From Merdivivens faecigallinarum (lineage in GTDB: Bacteria; Bacteroidota; Bacteroidia; Bacteroidales; UBA932), in NCBI GenBank assembly GCA_017695055.1, contig JADILY010000012.1:1-9003 (forward strand): a DNA stretch of 9,003 bases, given 5' to 3'. The notes under the pieces are model-generated. The model did no database searches and was not told where the DNA came from. It worked only from the letters and a program-made list of their open reading frames with translations. Position numbers and translations under genes: made by a program. Below are positions 8,049-9,003 of the stretch, in pieces. The first letter of the stretch is position 1, and every line of letters starts with the position of its first letter.

Positions 8049-8169
8049 ACATGATGCGCCTGACCATCCGGTCAGGCGTTTTTTGTACCGGGACTGACAT
8101 GACGGGAGCTTGCTCACGGAATGGAAGTTACGGCACAAAAAAGGACGGGCAGAGCCCGGCGCATCATGT
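8049..8169. repeat. 12-bp inverted repeat inside the att-flanked segment
   Basis: ACATGATGCGCC at 8049-8060 is the exact reverse complement of GGCGCATCATGT at 8158-8169. The interval holds the tRNA terminator and two small hairpins: GAGC-TT-GCTC at 8106-8115 and CGGGC-AGA-GCCCG at 8146-8158. The left arm shares its last four bases with the terminator stem, so the long-range pairing and the terminator would compete. Confidence 0.6.
8057..8084 (+). terminator. Rho-independent terminator after tRNA-Arg
   Basis: A perfect 9-bp stem (CGCCTGACC at 8057-8065, GGTCAGGCG at 8070-8078) with loop ATCC is followed by six T residues (8079-8084). It sits 15 bases past the tRNA, between the two att-like repeats. 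If the inter-repeat segment was inserted, the tRNA now uses a terminator brought in by the insertion. Confidence 0.88.
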
Positions 8170-8226
8170 ACCGCCATGTAAGATCGCCCGTGGCGCAGGG
8201 ACCGGGAAAAAGCCGCAACGCGGATT

Positions 8227-8244
8227 AATCCCAACCGGATCACA
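8227..8244 (+). repeat. Direct repeat copy 2: att-like duplicate of the tRNA-Arg 3' end
   Basis: This is an 18/18 match to 8026-8043. The upstream bases differ (ATT here, TCG in the tRNA), so the duplication begins within the T-arm and there is no second tRNA. Together the copies look like attL and attR around a 201-bp offset. Confidence 0.8.
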
Positions 8245-8409
8245 AGTTAGCAAAGAATACGGGACTCAATAAGTTATATAATCACATGTATGGCTTTTGG
8301 GTCTCTTTTTTATGTCAAAAAGCGGCGGCTTTTCCAGATTTTCATGCACATCCTGACTTCGTCACTATAAAAACATCAAATTTATAATATGTTGACAGAT
8401 AATGTTTTG

Positions 8410-8417
8410 TAACTTTG
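8410..8417 (+). promoter_or_regulatory. Possible -7 box overlapped by a hairpin
   Basis: TAACTTTG matches TAnnTTTG exactly, but the nearest upstream TTG (8392-8394) is only 15 bases away, too close for the normal 19-21 spacing. Its CTTTG half forms the left base of the hairpin that follows. No gene begins shortly downstream. Confidence 0.3.
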
Positions 8418-8451
8418 CATACCCTGATTTTGGGGTACGCAAAGCATTTTT
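8413..8451 (+). terminator. Terminator-like hairpin
   Basis: CTTTGCATACCC (8413-8424) pairs with GGGTACGCAAAG (8433-8444) with one A/C mismatch around loop TGATTTTG. CATTTTT follows. The fold and T-run fit a terminator or attenuator. It follows no visible gene, so its origin is unclear. Confidence 0.4.
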
Positions 8452-8683
8452 GTATATTTATCAAGCGAAAAAAGAATCGGTCAGGCACTGTAAGTATCGT
8501 TGTAGCTGAAAAGATTTCTGGTTATTACTGCTATATGAAGAGAAAATCATAGAGCGATTCAGCTTCTACCAGCACCTGTTTTTGTCCCGCATCAGAAGCC
8601 GCCGCTAAGTTCCATTTCTTTACAATTGTTATCGTCCGTTTCCGGTAAAGTAGTGACCTTTGCATCATTAAATTTGGAAATGA

Positions 8684-8900
8684 ATGAAAAGAATTTTTGT
8701 AATCGACTGGATTTTAATCGTTCTATTTATCGTGTCTGCCATTTCAGGATTTGGTCTGCATGTATCCGGACATGGAAACAGCCACGAAGTCTGGCATGAC
8801 TGGGCTGTGGCATTATAAAATAGGTATCATAATGACTGTTATAGCTTTGTGGCATGTTATAAAGCGACTGTCAGCTCTTCGTAACTCCTTAAAACCTTGA
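8684..8900 (+). pseudogene. DUF4405 membrane protein gene, internally deleted and frameshifted
   Basis: ATG 8684 opens a frame of 44 codons ending at TAA 8816-8818: MKRIFVIDWILIVLFIVSAI, then SGFGLHVSGHG and HEVWHDWAV. This is a typical DUF4405 start (first membrane helix, then the conserved GHG...HEVWH...WAV segment). From 8805 another frame continues to TGA 8898-8900 with LWHYKIGIIMTVIALWHVIKR and SALRNSLKP, which matches the family's C-terminal helix. By my recollection intact members are about 130-140 residues; here 43 plus 32 remain, so the central helices are missing. The join falls on GGGCTGTG (8802-8809), which is readable in both frames and suggests a deletion between short repeats. 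DUF4405 proteins are small His-rich integral membrane proteins of unknown role. GACCTTTG at 8655-8662 is a one-mismatch -7 box upstream. A functional 44-residue single-helix product is possible but unlikely. Confidence 0.72.
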
Positions 8901-9003
8901 AAAGAAATCAGATTTATTGTCTTTATAGCAACAAATTCCGCCAGCAAATTGGGCCTATTAGACAAGGAGAGTTTTATCGGGGCCTTCGATGAGTGGTATG
9001 TCA
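8901..9003 (+). other. Unidentified open frame running off the right edge
   Basis: The frame that ends the DUF4405 remnant continues open after its TGA for 34 codons to the edge (KEIRFIVFIATNSASKLGLL, then DKESFIGAFDEWYV). It reads like protein, with an amphipathic N-terminal helix followed by an acidic helical segment. There is no ATG in the visible part; a TTG at about 8946 is the only common alternative start. It may be a truncated gene fragment. It faintly resembles small helical DUF3791-type proteins, but I do not assert this. Confidence 0.25.

Larger units (their letters stand above)
8044..8226. other. 183-bp segment between the two att-like repeats, no credible gene
   Basis: This GC-richer, hairpin-rich segment contains the tRNA terminator and the inverted repeats noted separately. 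Short open frames cross it on both strands, but none has a recognisable start context or protein-like composition. It may be the remnant of a larger deleted integrative element or a very small element that moved with help from another integrase. I see no integrase gene in it. Confidence 0.45.
8321..8606. repeat. 11-bp inverted repeats bounding about 286 bp
   Basis: AGCGGCGGCTT at 8321-8331 and AAGCCGCCGCT at 8596-8606 are exact reverse complements. Similarity fades immediately inside the arms, and no target-site duplication is visible outside them. They could be ends of a small non-autonomous element, but the arms are short and partly simple GGC repeats. Confidence 0.35.
8245..8683. other. 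Gene-poor A/T-rich stretch with inverted repeats
   Basis: No convincing gene is visible in these roughly 440 bases on either strand, and composition is clearly more A/T-rich than the operons upstream. The stretch holds an 11-bp inverted-repeat pair (8321-8331 and 8596-8606), a promoter-hairpin combination (8410-8451) and many stops in all frames. The plus frame at 8510-8607 is open for about 30 codons (including YEEKIIERFSFYQHLF) without a start, and I do not recognise it. The overall look is decayed accessory DNA. Confidence 0.5.

Noticed and set aside
8146..8158. CGGGC-AGA-GCCCG as a terminator
   Set aside because: The stem is only 5 bp and no T-run follows; it was recorded only as part of the segment's structure.
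7785..8243. 152-codon minus-strand frame across tRNA-Arg
   Set aside because: It contains the peptide RLGFEPKTHSLEGC, the well-known artefact of translating a tRNA gene in antisense.
8051..8272. 73-codon plus-strand frame between and across the att-like repeats
   Set aside because: It starts inside the tRNA terminator stem, has no leader, runs through the repeat, and resembles nothing; it is most likely chance.
8531..8668. 45-codon minus-strand frame starting MMQRSLLYRK
   Set aside because: It is short, overlaps the region just upstream of the DUF4405 remnant, has no recognisable family, and lacks a consensus promoter.
1..9003. CRISPR array, toxin-antitoxin pair, or defence system
   Set aside because: There are no regularly spaced repeats, no small coupled gene pair, and no nuclease or helicase motifs on either strand.

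Overview
The window looks like chromosomal DNA of a member of the Bacteroidota, most likely order Bacteroidales. Three things support this. There are several copies of the Bacteroidota -7 promoter box TAnnTTTG, including a TTG-N19-TATCTTTG promoter in front of a tRNA. Starts are mostly preceded by A/T-rich leaders instead of strong Shine-Dalgarno sites. The protein families also fit: an AraC-type regulator beside a lipoprotein-adaptor RND pump, DUF6913 and DUF4405. I cannot name the genus with confidence.

Positions 1-427 (minus strand) hold the N-terminal part of an AraC-family regulator that runs off the left edge. A roughly 130-bp A/T-rich divergent promoter region separates it from a plus-strand tripartite efflux operon: periplasmic adaptor (560-1672), inner-membrane RND transporter (1677-4829) and outer-membrane channel (4860-6209). 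The operon ends at a strong hairpin terminator (6231-6265). The three proteins should form one envelope-spanning, proton-driven drug exporter, and the divergent regulator is the obvious candidate to control it.

A second two-gene operon follows: a DUF6913-like protein of unknown function (6374-6910) and a DUF368 polyprenyl-phosphate transporter of the PopT type (6910-7905), overlapping by one base. Immediately after it, with its own promoter, lies tRNA-Arg(UCU) at 7968-8041.

From the tRNA onward the DNA changes character. The last 16 bases of the tRNA plus 2 more are repeated exactly at 8227-8244, as expected for attachment-site duplication by an integrase that targets tRNA 3' ends. The 183 bp between the two copies hold a terminator and a 12-bp inverted repeat, but no credible gene. 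Beyond the second copy is an A/T-rich, gene-poor stretch (8245-8683) with several inverted repeats. It is followed by a DUF4405 membrane-protein gene broken by an internal deletion, so that its two ends lie in different frames (8684-8900). An unidentified open frame then runs off the right edge. I read 8042-9003 as the scarred edge of a tRNA integration hotspot. I did not see an intact novel system. The best leads are the att-like duplication, the deleted DUF4405 gene, and the coupling of DUF6913 with a lipid-carrier transporter.
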